Shown here one piece after another: positions 9,758 to 21,116 of a DNA stretch of 64,000 nucleotides. Positions within the stretch are counted from its first letter, which is position 1. Every line of letters starts with the position of its first letter. The translations under genes were made by a program, and so were the position numbers. The stretch is from Cantharellus purpuraceus (Eukaryota; Basidiomycota; Agaricomycetes; Cantharellales; Hydnaceae), in contig JALBUN010000023.1 of assembly GCA_025174535.1 (NCBI GenBank), forward strand, positions 434,001 through 498,000. Reading direction: 5' to 3'. The notes beneath the pieces were generated by a model that saw only the letters and a list, made by a program, of their open reading frames with translations, made no database searches and was not told where the DNA came from.

Positions 9758-11042
9758 ATGTCAAGGCCTGAGCTTCAAGCACCCCCCGAGTTTGTGAGTG
9801 TTGGGTGATCCAACTTTATTAGATGCTCATCCTTCTCTGATCGCGTGTTAGTACTATGATGACTCAGTTGCTCAAAAGTACACTACCAAGTGTGTGTTCT
9901 TCCAACCTTCACATGGCCTAGCACTCAATGAGCCACGTTGTGTAGTACCCGGAACCAGGAGATCCAGGCCGCGATGACACATAGGGCTATTGAGCTACTC
10001 GCCTTACCGGACGACAAACCCTCGTTTATACTAGACATTGGTTGTGGATCGGGTCTGTCTGGCGAGATTTTGGAGGAAGAAGGACATGTCTGGGCGGGCG
10101 TGGATATCTCCCCGAGTATGCTTGGTGGGTACGTCCATTGACTCATACGTCATATTTGTCTATTGAAGCAGCGTTCCTAGAGGTGGCGCTAGATCGTGAT
10201 GTAGAAGGAGATTTGTTTTTGCAGGATATTGGGCAAGGACTCGGGTTTCGCCCAGGTAGCTTTGATGGTGCTATAAGGTGAATCATCGTGTGGAGAATGG
10301 ATATGCTGTTGCTAACCAGTCAAATAGTATATCTGTCTTACAATGGCTATTCAATGCCGAGACATCACATCCAACATCTTCACCACCTCATCGCTTAACA
10401 CGATTTTTCACCACATTGCATGCGGCATTAAAAAATCCCTCGCGTGCTGTATTACAGTGGGATCCATGCACCTTTTCCGAAGAAATCAAATTGATTGCCT
10501 CAAATTCAGATTTTATCCTACATCTGATTCGCAAATCACCCTGTGCTCAACTCTAGCCCGTCGGGCAGGGTTTGGAGGAGGTGTTATTGTTGACTACCCA
10601 AACTCGAAAAAGGCCCGAAAGGTCTTCCTCTGTTTGTTCGTCGGCTCTGGGCGACAAGCAGATTCAGGTGGGTTTTCTCATTTTTTTCACATGCCTCCCG
10701 CGAAACTCATTTGTTGGACTCAGGTTCTACAGAGCAAGTTCCCCGTGGCCTAGAAGGTGATGAGGATATGGATGGTGATAGCGATGAAGTGAGATTCGAG
10801 CGGAGGCGTGAGCGGGAGCGGCGACGGAATGAAAAGGGCGGTAAACGGAAAGGCGTGAAGGTCAAGGACAGGGAGTGGATTCTCAAGAAGAAGGAGGTTC
10901 GTATGCCCGTTTGCAATGTTATTGGCAAAATCCCTGACTTTACTAACTAAATTGATTGATGTAGCTTTACAGGCAGCGGGGCAAAGAGGATGTACCCCGA
11001 GACTCAAAGTTCACTGGGAGGAAACGAAGGACGGTATTTTAG
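9758..11042 (+). CDS. BUD23: 18S rRNA (guanine-N7) methyltransferase Bud23
   Basis: Bud23 (human BUD23/WBSCR22), with Trm112, makes m7G on 18S rRNA during 40S maturation. Eight exons are assembled: 9758-9793, 9852-9889, 9946-10124, 10181-10277, 10328-10456, 10510-10667, 10724-10896 and 10965-11042. The start MSRPELQAPPEF is followed by YYDDSVAQKYT. SAM-binding motif I is ILDIGCGSGLSGEILEEEGH, then VDISPSML, EGDLFLQDIGQGLGF and SISVLQWLFNA. The C-terminal family block is FGGGVIVDYPNSKKARKVFL. The basic tail (RRRERERRRNEKGG, then KDREWILKKKE and a final FTGRKRRTVF) is the WBS methyltransferase C-terminal domain. It is a complete, ordinary family member. Confidence 0.93.
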
Positions 11043-11173
11043 TGTTATTTATGATAGCTCATATATACAATTATTACGCGTGCTAGTAGTTCTCTACAAG
11101 GAGCGTGACGAGAACGCGTGACATTCTAATTAGCGCGTTTTAGTCGCGTCGTCGCACGCCTGACGTCTCTACA

Positions 11174-12642
11174 ATGACGACTCCTATGCCAAGTGGTTTT
11201 CGTGCTCTTCCCCTCCCTATTGCGCAGCTATCCCTAGCTGCAGTCTTAAAGTGCGGACAGTCTTTCAGATGGGCCGCTTTACCCCTTACCAGGAGTGCGC
11301 ACTCGGATGCCACAAATCTCAATGTGGAATACCGACTAGCGTTGAAAGATCGCGTTATATGCCTTCGACAGACTCCAGATACACTGCTTTATCGTGCTGT
11401 GTTTCCAACCGAGATGGCTGATCTGGAAATGGTGCGCGACGCGGAAACACTGGCATGGCTGCAAGATTACTTCCAGCTTGACGTTGATTTAGTAAAGCTG
11501 TATGACACGTGGGCAGAACTAGATCCTGTGTTTGGAAAACTCAGGAGTCGGTTCACTGGAATACGAATTTTACGACAAGACCCATGGGAGAATCTGGTTT
11601 CGTGAGTGGCTGAACATAGTTTCTATCCCATTGCTTATAGCACTCGTCTCCCAGTTTCATATGTTCACAAAATAACCACATTTCACGTATCACTAATATG
11701 GTGCAATCACTATGCACACGCTTTTCCCCTGCTCTTCTCTCTGTACCACACCCGGATTCTATAACTTCTCCCGACACCACACATGACGATATTCTTACAT
11801 ACCATGCCTTTCCATCTCCAGCCTTACTCGCATCTGCGGAGACGTCTACCATTCTGCGCTCACTTGGCTTTGGATACCGAGCCGAATATATCCAACGAAC
11901 TGCCCAGATGCTAATAGAAGCACACGGGGAACGAGGCGCGGAGCATTTCCTAGGGAACCTGAGGCAGCAGTCCACCGACGAAGCACGGGAAGAGCTGCTC
12001 AAGTTCATAGGAGTGGGTCGCAAAGTCGCAGATTGTGTCCTGCTGATGAGCCTCGACAAGGTGTGACGTCTCCACGTGAACTCGTGCGCGCATCAACTCA
12101 TGCTCGTGTCTTTCTTTAGCATGACGTAGTGCCAGTTGACACACATGTACATCAAATCGCCATGAAGCATTACGGTTTGCGAGGCTCCGGAACCAAAGCG
12201 ACAATGTCGCCCAAACTCTATGATGAAGTGCAGACAAAGCTAGGTGGTGTGTGGGGTGACCGCGCAGGGTGGGCTCATTCTGTGAGTCACAAGGAATTGC
12301 ACACCTCTGCAGCAATCCAACATGATCCAACAGGTTTTATTTACCGCTGACCTGAAGTCTTTCTCAACGTACGGCCTTGCGACGCCTTCACCATCCGTGT
12401 CACCTGAGAAGAAACGTGACAAAGGAAAAACAGAACCTCCATTATTGACAGCTGATGTTAGCCCTTCACCTATGCGCTCGACAAAACGTAAGCGGACCAC
12501 GAAGAAGTCAGAAACGGAGATTGTTACAGAGAAGCTGTTGGCTCTGGTGCAAGAGGATGATCGAGGCGGGTTGGCAGACAGGATCAAGCGAAGACGACGA
12601 AGAGAGCCTGTCGTTAGCTATGTAGAGTCAGTCCCTGCGTAA
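11174..12642 (+). CDS. OGG1: 8-oxoguanine DNA glycosylase/AP lyase
   Basis: OGG1 removes 8-oxoG opposite C and nicks the abasic site in nuclear and mitochondrial DNA. Four exons: 11174-11601, 11655-12060, 12120-12281 and 12334-12642. Family landmarks in order are LAAVLKCGQSFRW, DPWENLVSFICSQNNHISRI, ILRSLGFGYRAEYI, the HhH motif FIGVGRKVADCVLLMSL with the Schiff-base Lys, and VVPVDTHVHQIA with the catalytic Asp. The HhH-GPD fold ends at GDRAGWAHSVLFTADLKSF. After this a fungal C-terminal extension of about 90 residues is rich in Lys/Arg/Ser (KRKRTTKK, IKRRRRRE), presumably nuclear targeting. All catalytic residues are intact. It lies head-to-tail about 130 bp after BUD23. Confidence 0.94.
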
Positions 12643-12791
12643 CTTGCAATTGTGCCTCAAACCTCTGCCGGCGGCGACAGTGTCGCACTCATAAGAAACG
12701 AATCTCGTCAGAAGTGGATGGATACAAAACAATACTTGAAATATATACTAGGGATAGTTGCGGGTCGGACGAAGGCAGTCCACTGATTCAT

Positions 12792-13700
12792 CTACTTGCC
12801 CATCTTCCTCCTCTCTGACCGTTGCAGCTGTGGAAGTACGTAGTCAGTACAATAATAGAAACAATGCAAGCGCATCGAGACTAACCCGCCGCCGCTTCTT
12901 ATACCTAATTTGTCGCAGAAAATCACGACTTAAATGGAGGTCCACCAATAGAGACTACTTACTCACTTATGCTTAGACATCTTCTTTCGCCGCTTCCTCT
13001 TCGTACTGTCCATGTCCACATCGAACACAGGGATCGTGCTCTGTAGTGTATGGATACTCTCTGTATCACCTAACCGAGCCAATGTCTCTTCCCAGTCAAT
13101 CCAACCTCCAACGTGGTTCAACGCAAGGGCCCGAGCCAGCTGCCGTGCTGCATCTGCATCGGCGTCTGCGGGTGTCTCCGCATGTTCACCAAATGGCAGT
13201 GACTGCATGAGACTCTCCGGTGGTGGAGGCGATATCGCCTCGTCGAATGGCGTCGAGGGTGTCTCGAAAAGGGTCGAGGTTGCGAGAGGGAGGAGCAGGA
13301 GGGGTCGATGGGAGGCGAAAAACTGGTGTAGGGGATATGTGTGTCCGGAAAAGTTTGGGTGTAGGGGAAGGCGGGGTGCTGATGCAGCAGATGACTCGGA
13401 TGAGAAGACGGAAGACCGGGACGACGATGGAGCAGCAGCAGGCGAAGCCTCTTCGGGGCTTAGCACACTGGAAGACACTTCATCTGGTGTGGATGGCGAT
13501 GTTGGAGAGGGTGGTGAAGTTGCAGGTTCGTCTGTTCTGGCTTTCGCCTTTGCAGACGCGTTTGCGGTGGCGGCAGCTGGAGAAACCTTGTGCGGTTTAG
13601 CAGAGTTGAAATATCTCCCTCCTCCAGGCTTGGAGGAAAAGAAAGAGTACGCTCTTCGAGTCGTAGCCAACGGCAATGGGTAGAGAATCCTGTTCAGCAT
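12792..13700 (-). CDS. Mitoribosomal small-subunit protein mS38 (AURKAIP1/Cox24-like)
   Basis: The C-terminus carries the short, very basic mS38 signature. It is assembled over three minus-strand exons: DMDSTKRKRRKKMSKHK, then YKKRRR, then LQRSERRKMGK and stop at 12792. The second exon is only 18-19 nt. This Lys/Arg block is the conserved Cox24/AURKAIP1 domain that binds the mitochondrial 12-15S rRNA decoding region. The N-terminus from the ATG at 13700 (MLNRILYPLPLATTRRAYSF) looks like a mitochondrial presequence; an ATG further upstream at 13763 is in frame but less suitable. The middle 170 residues are Ser/Pro/Ala-rich and poorly conserved. The assignment rests on the C-terminal motif, the presequence and length. 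Confidence 0.78.
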
Positions 13701-13853
13701 CAGGACAAACGATGCAAGCCAGCGAGATGGCCAAAAACAGGGATATGCGGGGTTTGAAAACACCTTGCTAAAAGTGTCCGTAGAACAAAACGTCTTGCTT
13801 GTTGTTCACTAACTGTGTAAAAACCTAGTTAACGCTAGTTCACTTGGCCTGGG

Positions 13854-14720
13854 ATGGATCCGGACGCCCCAATGACTGTCCTCAAGGGCTTTTTAGCAAC
13901 TTGCAAGTCCGTCTGTCGTCTTACCTGGAAGTGTATTGCCTAACACCATGCATAGGCTCAGCAGGAGCTCTTTTGGGCACGACGTATGGAGTTGTGAAGA
14001 GGCAACCCCCCCTTGTCCCTGCCATTAATTCGTCTATAAACAGTGGAATCGCAGGGCTGTCATTCTTTGGTATGTGCCTGTGCGATTTGAAGCCCTATCC
14101 TGCTCCAAGTTCATGTCATTGAAAGCCCTCCGGGAGTACGTTGCTGGTCCTGTACTTATCCATACAGTGCCATGGCCAGCTTATGCTCGGAGAAGGAACA
14201 GCTCCCGAGCTGAAGGGACCACACAGGCAGCGCCCGTCTCATCTGACCCAACATCAATCTCGGAAATGCGGTCGCATAAATTGCTCGATACTGCTATCGC
14301 TGGTGCTGGGACAGGTGGCATTCTAAATGCTTGGAAACGTGCTGGATCGCAGTTCTGCTCCAACACTCAATGACTGACTGTTTACTCTGTGCAGGTGGCC
14401 GGCCTGGCGTGCTCCCAGGTGCCGTGACTGCGGGATTGGTGTGCACCATGGCACAGTTGATTTGGAACGAACTGAATGCCATGCGTGTCCGGTATGTCTC
14501 GCAAGTGAACGCGCCACAACCGGGCCATCATGATACTCCTGCACGTCAAAAATCAGTTTCAGAGAAGGTGTTAGATGGACTGGGTATGGTATTTCCTGTG
14601 AAGAAAATCCCGGATGAGGTGTACTTGGAAAGATTGCTCCGCGAGAAGGAGGAGGTCGAGAAGCGATTAGAGGTGGTTCGGAAGGAATTGGAGGATGCTG
14701 AGCGAGAGGACAAATCATAG
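13854..14720 (+). CDS. Tim17/22/23-superfamily-like membrane protein with C-terminal coiled coil
   Basis: Exons carrying GSAGALLGTTYGVVKRQPP, SINSGIAGLSFF, ALREYVAGP, LLDTAIAGAGTGGILNAWKR and GRPGVLPGAVTAGLVCTMAQ show four Gly-rich (GxxxG) hydrophobic segments. This pattern is typical of the Tim17/Tim22/Tim23 fold found in inner-membrane translocase or complex I assembly proteins. The tail (EVYLERLLREKEEVEKRLEV, then VRKELEDAE) is a coiled coil. Introns follow LSFF (14071-14125 area) and NAWK (14339-14392 area). The first exon is unsettled. An ATG at 13854 opens MDPDAPMTVLKGFLATC, but joining it in phase to GSAGALL requires a weak donor or a very short intron. I do not assign a named subunit. 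Confidence 0.6.
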
Positions 14721-15046
14721 CAAGGCTTAATGTGTCATTAATCCATCCTTCTAATACGGCCGCGATTGCAAAACGAGCATATTGATTATCAGCCAGATAC
14801 TTACTATTGGATAGTAACAGAGAATAATGTACAAAAGGTTTGACACCCCCTTCTCCACTCAAAAGCAGGAGTTGCGAGTAACACAACCCTTCCTTGCAGG
14901 AAGTCCACATCTCTCTCCGCGAAACCGAATCACCCAAACGGATCTGTAAGACAAGCAGATGTTGGGCACTGTCTATAAAGGTTGCGGTTAAGAGAAAGAA
15001 ACTTTGAATTCCCGCGAGCGCTTATATTACGAGGGGGCGTGGGAGA
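14721..15046. other. Intergenic gap, nothing recognised
   Basis: About 320 nt between the Tim17-like gene and the next gene. No reading frame with homology was seen; the sequence is AT-rich and fits 3' UTR plus promoter. Confidence 0.4.
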
Positions 15047-15222
15047 ATGACCAGCCATATGGCCAAGCATTCGCTCATAGGTGTTGCATTTGCTCGCTCT
15101 ACGTTTACTGCGCGACCTTAACGTTCTTCCGCTGAATTTTTGGATGGCCCACCTCCTTCAGGCGACGCCGGGGGGTAATGGCGCGCTTCCCATCCTAGAG
15201 GTACACACGCCGACATCCTCCT

Positions 15223-16242
15223 TTGCAATCCAGCACTCCCGTGCGTCACGCAGCATCTCCTTCGTTCAATATACTAAACAGGTGCAACTTTATAGTCGCT
15301 CAGGAAAGTCTGCAAATACTATTTGATAAACTGAGTCGCAAGGCAAATACGGGAGCAAATGGAGCGAGAGTCGGGTCAGGATGGGTGAAGTACGAATGGA
15401 ACGATGGTATCTGGAATTTAGACGATGGTCAGCTGAACCTCTGGACGTCTTGCCTCGATTCTGAGCCGCCATTCATGCAGATTCTGACTATACTATATTT
15501 CTTTGGCGACAACAAGCACCATCACCACTATCTACAAGCACCGCGTCACCACCACCTGCCACTGCGTCTCTTACAATACACCTCCGAAATCCCGCCACAC
15601 CTCTTCCAGAGCCCTCTGCATATCGAAACCCTTCATTCTATCTTTTCCGTCCTAATAGCTCCCCTCTCTCATCATTTTCTCCAAAATCTCGCGCAAAATC
15701 TATCAAAAGCTCCCGCTCCAAAGGTAGCGACAGTTCACTGGACGACGGGATCCCGCAACACAAGAAGGACTTTATGAAATTCCACTCGGAGAACGGTGTG
15801 CGCACGGTCACCGGCAAGGTGGGGCCCGTGGAAGGCGTGCGGATGCTTCTCAAGACTGGGTACCGACATGTGTACATGTCTCGAACTTTTGCCATGAAAC
15901 ATGCGTTTATTCCTCGTGATGCGGCACCTGGCCACTATGGTTACGGAGGTCTTGTCAAGTGAGCGCCATTCCTCCGTTCGCGCACGGATAGTGTGTTAAC
16001 AGATGATCAGTATCGGACAGTGGCCGCTTACGTTGGGTCGGACGACGACAACTCATACAGTGTTCTTGTCGGAGGAAACGCACTTTGATGTCATCTTGGG
16101 CCGGGCATTCATGGAGCGACGAGGTATCAAGACCGATCCGCTGGATCTGACGAGTGTCGTTTGCCTGGACACTGGTGAGAAGCTCGATTGCGAGGTGGTC
16201 GTCATCAGAGACGGCAAGGGAGAGATTGTCACTGTTACTTGA
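15223..16242 (+). CDS. Conserved fungal protein with a degenerate retropepsin-like domain (5' end uncertain)
   Basis: The well supported part is two exons, 15481-15958 and 16011-16242. An upstream exon (about 15294-15420, containing AQESLQILFDKLSRKAN and GWVKYEWND) joins in phase using a donor at GAT G|GTATCT. An earlier ATG at 15047 is possible. After a Ser/Pro-rich linker comes FHSENGVRTVTGKVG, then VRMLLKTGYRHVYMSRTFA, HTVFLSEETHFDVILGRAFM and ERRGIKTDPLDLTSVVCLDT. The order matches a retroviral-type aspartic protease: strand with (D)TG, a following S..FA..H helix, and a DVILG-type second hydrophobic-Gly motif. The catalytic Asp position is Lys here (KTG), so no protease activity is expected. 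The N-terminal piece could be a ubiquitin-like or PB1-like fold, but this is a guess. I recall similar ascomycete proteins of unknown function. Confidence 0.65.
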
Positions 16243-16874
16243 TTTTCTCGCTGTGTTGAAGGCAACTGACTGCAACGTTCCACTCCTGCTGTACTAACAC
16301 CGCATGTACAATAGCTACATAGTCTTCAAAATGTCAAGAATGAAAACATAAATTGACCTACTTGCAGGGTTGAGTCTGGGTGACCATTCGACCGTCAAAG
16401 GAGCAGGGTACACAGGCAGGAAGAGTGGTCACACGTTAATAATAATGGCTCAGCAACGCTGCTTTCAAGATTTGACTCATGGTTCGTCTCTACAACGCTG
16501 AGGCCGTCGACTCCTCCTTTGTCTCTCACTCAGGTGAGGATGCACCTCGCCCAGGCAGGTTGTCACTGAATATGTGCCTAGAATGTCCGCCTCCACAAAA
16601 GCAACCAGAGATTTTAGAGTTTGACCATTGTTCTGCATACTTATTGTTGCCGTAAGTGGCCCGGTGCTCCCGTCCAATGGCGCGTTGCTGACCTCACTTT
16701 CCGGGGGACGCGAGCAAAACACGGACCTACACTGACCACCACTTAGGTACTCCACTAAATTATGGGAGTGGCATATAAACCTTGTCACATAACGCTTTTG
16801 TGCAAAAAGACCCCAACCTCCCTCTTCCATTCGTACCACCACCACCACCCTCTTCTCCATCCTACGTTCAACTC
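16243..16874. other. Intergenic/promoter region upstream of the HMG-box gene
   Basis: No protein-like frame is convincing here; the long minus-strand frame at 16477-16860 only mirrors the 5' end of the HMG-box gene. A run of CCACC repeats near 16840 lies just before the HMG-box start. Confidence 0.4.
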
Positions 16875-18175
16875 ATGCCTCCCATCCGCACCCACTCACC
16901 CTCACCCGACACGGCTCCCATCGAGTCCCGGCCGCCTCGTCGTCCACCTAATGCGTGGATATTGTTCCGCACCGACATGGTCAAGGCCATGCCTTCTCCA
17001 GCTCCCGGTGAACCCGCCTTACCCCAAGCCGAAAAGTCCAAGATCATCGCCAAGATGTGGCAAGAGGCATCTGAAGAGGTCAAGGCGTACTATGATCACA
17101 TGAGCAGTGTATCAAAGGCCGAGCACAAGGCCAAGTACCCCAATTATAGGTTCCAACCTATGAAGAAAGCTGACAAGGAACGTCTGCGGGCAGAGAAGCT
17201 CGCAGAGAAAGAGAGGCTTCGAGCGACGCGTAAAGCGCGCCCGAGGACACGCGCGAGGGCACTTCCGAGCGTGTCTCAGGACCCGCCTCCGCTCTTCACG
17301 ACGACGCCGCGTCCCGGACTCCCTGGCCTCCCACCTCCCACCTCCATCGCGTCGACGCCACCGGTCGACTTCATCTCTGGGCCCAGCATGTTGGTTGTCA
17401 CCCCGCCCTCGGACCATTCCACACCGTCTGGTCCGTCCTCCCTTACGCCGGTGCCGTCAAGTTCACATTTATCCCTGCCTCCTCCGCCCTCTACGACTGC
17501 TGTCCCGCCGCTGTTCGTGCCGCAGCCGGGTCTGCCACAACGTCCTTTGTCGGTGTCGGGGTGGCGCCCTTCTATTCATCATGCGCAGATGCCGTTGGAC
17601 GACGCTGCCTATACGGACTTCTTATTAGAGTCTCTTCCCTCACAATACCTTCCGCCCCCATGTGGGATTGAAACGGTTAGCTTATCTTTTCTCTTTATAT
17701 TCAAAAGCAGATTAACTGACGTCGCTCGCAGCAACACACATTCAACCCGGTAGGAAACCCTCCCACGCAGCAGTCAACGTGGAATGTCGACGAGATGTCA
17801 ATGTTGTTCCCGGGGGGGAATGCTACGAACAATCAGATGTTCTATGTTTACGGCACAGGGGAGGTTTTCGACGGCCAGCAAGTCTTTGACGAGGGCCTCG
17901 GTGTCAGAGTTGATCATGGCGCCTTCGTGAACGCAGACCCCGGCGCATTGGGGACTGTTGGTGCAATCGATTCCGCTGAGGGTACGACCAGTCTCCAGAA
18001 TGCGCCTTGCGACTTCAAAGCCTTAGAGGAGCTGCTCGCTTCTCTGGATGCCATGGCCGCCCAGCAACTTGTGTCGGATAACGTCGCAGGACTGAGCCAA
18101 CCTTTGAACGACTTTGCGGGCGCACCACCGTTTACAGAGGCATCGGATGTGTTTCCTGAGGCCGATCCGTCGTAG
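16875..18175 (+). CDS. HMG-box (MATA_HMG-type) transcription factor
   Basis: Two exons (16875-17675 and 17732-18175) give 414 aa. The HMG box occupies roughly residues 20-95: SRPPRRPPNAWILFRTDM, then EKSKIIAKMWQEASEEVKAY, YDHMSSVSKAEHKAKYPNYR and FQP. The RPPNAWILFR start and the KYPNYRFQP end are typical of the SOX/MATA-type, sequence-specific class. It is followed by a very basic stretch (KKADKERLRAEKLAEKERLR, then KARPRTRARA) that serves as an NLS and extra DNA contact. The rest is Pro/Ser/Thr-rich with an acidic C-terminus (DFKALEELLASLDAM), a plausible activation domain. No homeodomain or pheromone genes adjoin it, so it is not a mating-type locus. Such factors regulate mating, fruiting or stress in basidiomycetes; the target set is unknown. 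Confidence 0.87.
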
Positions 18176-19704
18176 CTCAGCCTCAATGGATATCCACGTT
18201 GAACGTATTCAGCATTATACCGGTGAGCATAGGACTGGATTCCCAGAGACGGATCTTACTTTACTGGCGTTGCTGGAAGTCCTACCTGATGCTCGATGAA
18301 GCACTATTCTCTACGTGCCGCATCCCATTTATCGACACATCGGCGCTGGCCATTGGAGATACGCTAGAATGTGTCTCGCGCAGCATGGTCTGCTGCATAT
18401 CGTACATAATGATGTAGGATGTATGTTGGAAACCCAGGGCTTTACGGTGTGGTACTACTACCTACCAGTGGCACTCTTTCCCCTCGCCCTCCTTCTCCCT
18501 TCTCCATTTACAAATTTGTTTTTCTTTTACCCCTGCTCACGATCTCAAATTCTGTAGTACATATACCGTGTATTTCTTGTATTCATAACAAATAGCAAAT
18601 GAAAGGAATTATCAGAGATAAGTATGACATGGAGTCCTTTACTCACAAACTAGCGCCCATAAGGCAGCTGTGGACCGGCTGTGCAGCCCCGGTGTTCCCC
18701 GAGCGCCGACGGAGCTCAAATTCCACAGTGACCCCAGACACCCGCGGAAGCAGTCTGGGAGCTAGAATGGGCTTTATGCGGTGAACTGAGTCAGCAGCTG
18801 CCATTTGAAGGCACAAAAGTCGAAAGTTTAAAAAATTTACTGGACTCATTGTCTCTTAGAACCCCGTCCTTCTCGAAATTGCGTCTTTCGCATATCAAAC
18901 AATACATTTTGATTGCGGGGGCACAAAGGGGTCTTATGGTAATTTAGGTTAACTGGCAATAGCCATCTAATAGACGTACAATGGCAGACCTGGTATGCAT
19001 CACACCGTACCTCTGGTAGCAGCCTATGCTTGTGGGGCAGTCATTGTCTCTACTGTTTATTGTCCATCAAGTACTGCCAGACGAGTTTCAATACGGTACG
19101 CGACAACCATAAGCAGTCCTACACAGGTTAGTTAGGATGGTGGAGGGCGGGCGGTACAGAAGTCCGCCCGCATGCGCAAACGTTTATAGTAAAAAGCAGG
19201 ACTAGAAGACTGTCAATACCCCTTCCCGCTCAGTCGCGGAATGTGCGGAGCGCTCTATGCCTGGTTATCCCTGGATCATGCTGCTGCTGACGAAAATGGC
19301 GTCTCACTTCGCCAGAGCAGTCACGCTGATGTCAACGGCAGCGCTTGAATTATAGGAGCGTAAAACGTTGCATTGAGTGGCATGATTCCCTAACGAGTCA
19401 CACTGGCTAACATGCACAACTTGGTGCCAGCTTGAGGTTGATGCTTCCATCTCTCAGCTCATTTTCGAAGCAGTGCACACACATGTTGGAAGACTGTCAT
19501 CCTGCCTCACCGCGAGCGAGGTAGTAGATAATTCTAATATCGTATTTTGACGTCGTTCGAATTATTATCAAACCGGAAGAGCACAGGATGTTGGCTTCGT
19601 GAGCAGAGGGGGCTGAGCTTGTATATTCACGACGATACCAACTCGGATGAAACTCACCTCGTATATCGCGGGGCGTTTGGTGAAGACGCCTACTTCTACA
19701 GGAG
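18176..19704. other. 1.5-kb intergenic region, no gene recognised
   Basis: I see no conserved reading frame on either strand. The first ~400 nt probably include the 3' UTR of the HMG-box gene (pyrimidine-rich near 18470-18540). Short open frames near 18600-18850 and 19500-19750 show no domain and no consistent splicing. Confidence 0.4.
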
Positions 19705-21070
19705 TCAGCCCGCTTCAACAGATAGCGAACACCCTGGCTCTTCATCACCAGTCAAAGACCAAAGCGTAAAGATTCCTTTGTTCGCAGAATTCATGCCTCC
19801 AGCTACGATTTGAGACCCATGAACAGCCAATGCGTTCGCTTTCACCAACCCAGGCGAATCTATAGTCCAGATTGACCTCTGGATGCGTCCCCCCTCAACT
19901 TCATGCAACGTCACTGTACCCAGTAATGTCAGACTAAACAGTCGGCGAGGAGAAGAAAATCCGCTGGATACAAATAGTCAGTGTCACAAAGTTCGACATG
20001 AACGGTTGTCATTTACATAGCGACGACAGGCCCCTCGGCAGTTTTGTAATAGCCCCCACCGTTGGCGCGGAGACCTTCCCATTTACGGCGTTTCTTTTTC
20101 CTGGCATGCGAGGTGACTTTCCCCGACGCTGTCTTTTCTTCTCCCGATCCCAGCCATATTCGACCGTCGGCGAGCCCACATGCCACCAGCCCATTCTGAG
20201 AGATAGAAACACTCAAAACAAACGGCGGGGACAGAGATACCTGAGCCGATTGCTCAGATGGTCCTGCTGCAATAGAGGTTTATCACTGCCATGAATACAA
20301 GCAATATGCCAACCAATATGAAGCGAGGAGAGGAGCGACCCGAGGTGGAAATCGAAATGTAAGAGAGTGGAATCATATCCACCGGAAATAACTGTGAAGG
20401 GCTATGAGATGTAACAAATAGGTGATGGAAAGAGACAGACGTTCGCGTGGGCGATCGGGGATAAATGATACATTGGTACAAAGCTACGACAATACCTCAA
20501 GATGTTTCCTTGTAAACATAGGAATGCCTTCTACGCACATTAGAGTGAGAGGTCTTCATTGCAGTTCGTTGCCGAGTCTGCAAGTCGACGACACCTACAG
20601 TGCCCGAGTCTAAACTGTACGCGAGATGTGAGCCGTTTGTAGTAATCTGCTCAATAATTAGAACATTTCTTAAGTAAAGAAACATCAAACACACCTCGTT
20701 TAAAACATCCTCACTTTCCTCAGTGAGTTGGATCTCAAGCGTGGCGTCCTTTCGTCCGAATATCATCCCCGGGGCATTGAGACTAAAGCATAGAGCCTAA
20801 TAGTTGTTTACATAGTGACTCTAGAGGGCAGTGGCACTATAGTCAACTTACATACTGGCCGCAAGCGACCCATACAAGATGACCTTCCGCAGGGTTTTCG
20901 AAGGCCACAGAAGAGATCTCAGATCCGAGGTTTCTCACTGCCTTCCACACTTTCGTATACGGCGGTTCGTAAATTCTCAATGCTCCATCTTCCGTTGCTA
21001 TGCCCAGTTTCCCAGAGATTCCAAACACCAGGGCTGTGACCGGGGAAGGTAAATGCAGACATTCTGCCAT
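19705..21070 (-). CDS. WD40-repeat protein, WDR53-like
   Basis: Minus strand, ATG at 21070 (MAECLHLPSPVTALVFGISG). WD/beta-propeller blades are visible. They include KLGIATEDGALRIYEPPYTK, a blade near ISSVAFENPAEGHLVWVACG, NGSHLAYSLDSGTVGVVDLQ, VSISQNGLVACGLADGRIWL and a closing VHGSQIVAGGMNSANKGIFT followed by LWS. The middle of the protein has a KKKRRKW basic insertion. The last exon reads LHEVEGGRIQRSIWTIDS to SVEAG and stop at 19705. About six or seven short exons are needed, and I have not fixed every splice. WDR53 family members are thought to be substrate adaptors of CUL4-DDB1; that role is an inference here. The start lies 46 bp from the glutamine synthetase start. Confidence 0.72.
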
Positions 21071-21116
21071 TTTCGGGTAGTAGGTCACAACGCGTGACCG
21101 TTGTGTCAGTCTAGCA

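Noticed and set aside
13012..13683. Plus-strand frame opposite the mS38 gene
   Set aside because: Acidic/Ser-rich mirror of the low-complexity middle of mS38; no independent evidence.
16875..18175. Idea that the HMG-box gene is a mating-type locus
   Set aside because: No homeodomain pair, pheromone or receptor gene lies beside it, and HMG factors of this type are common in basidiomycetes.
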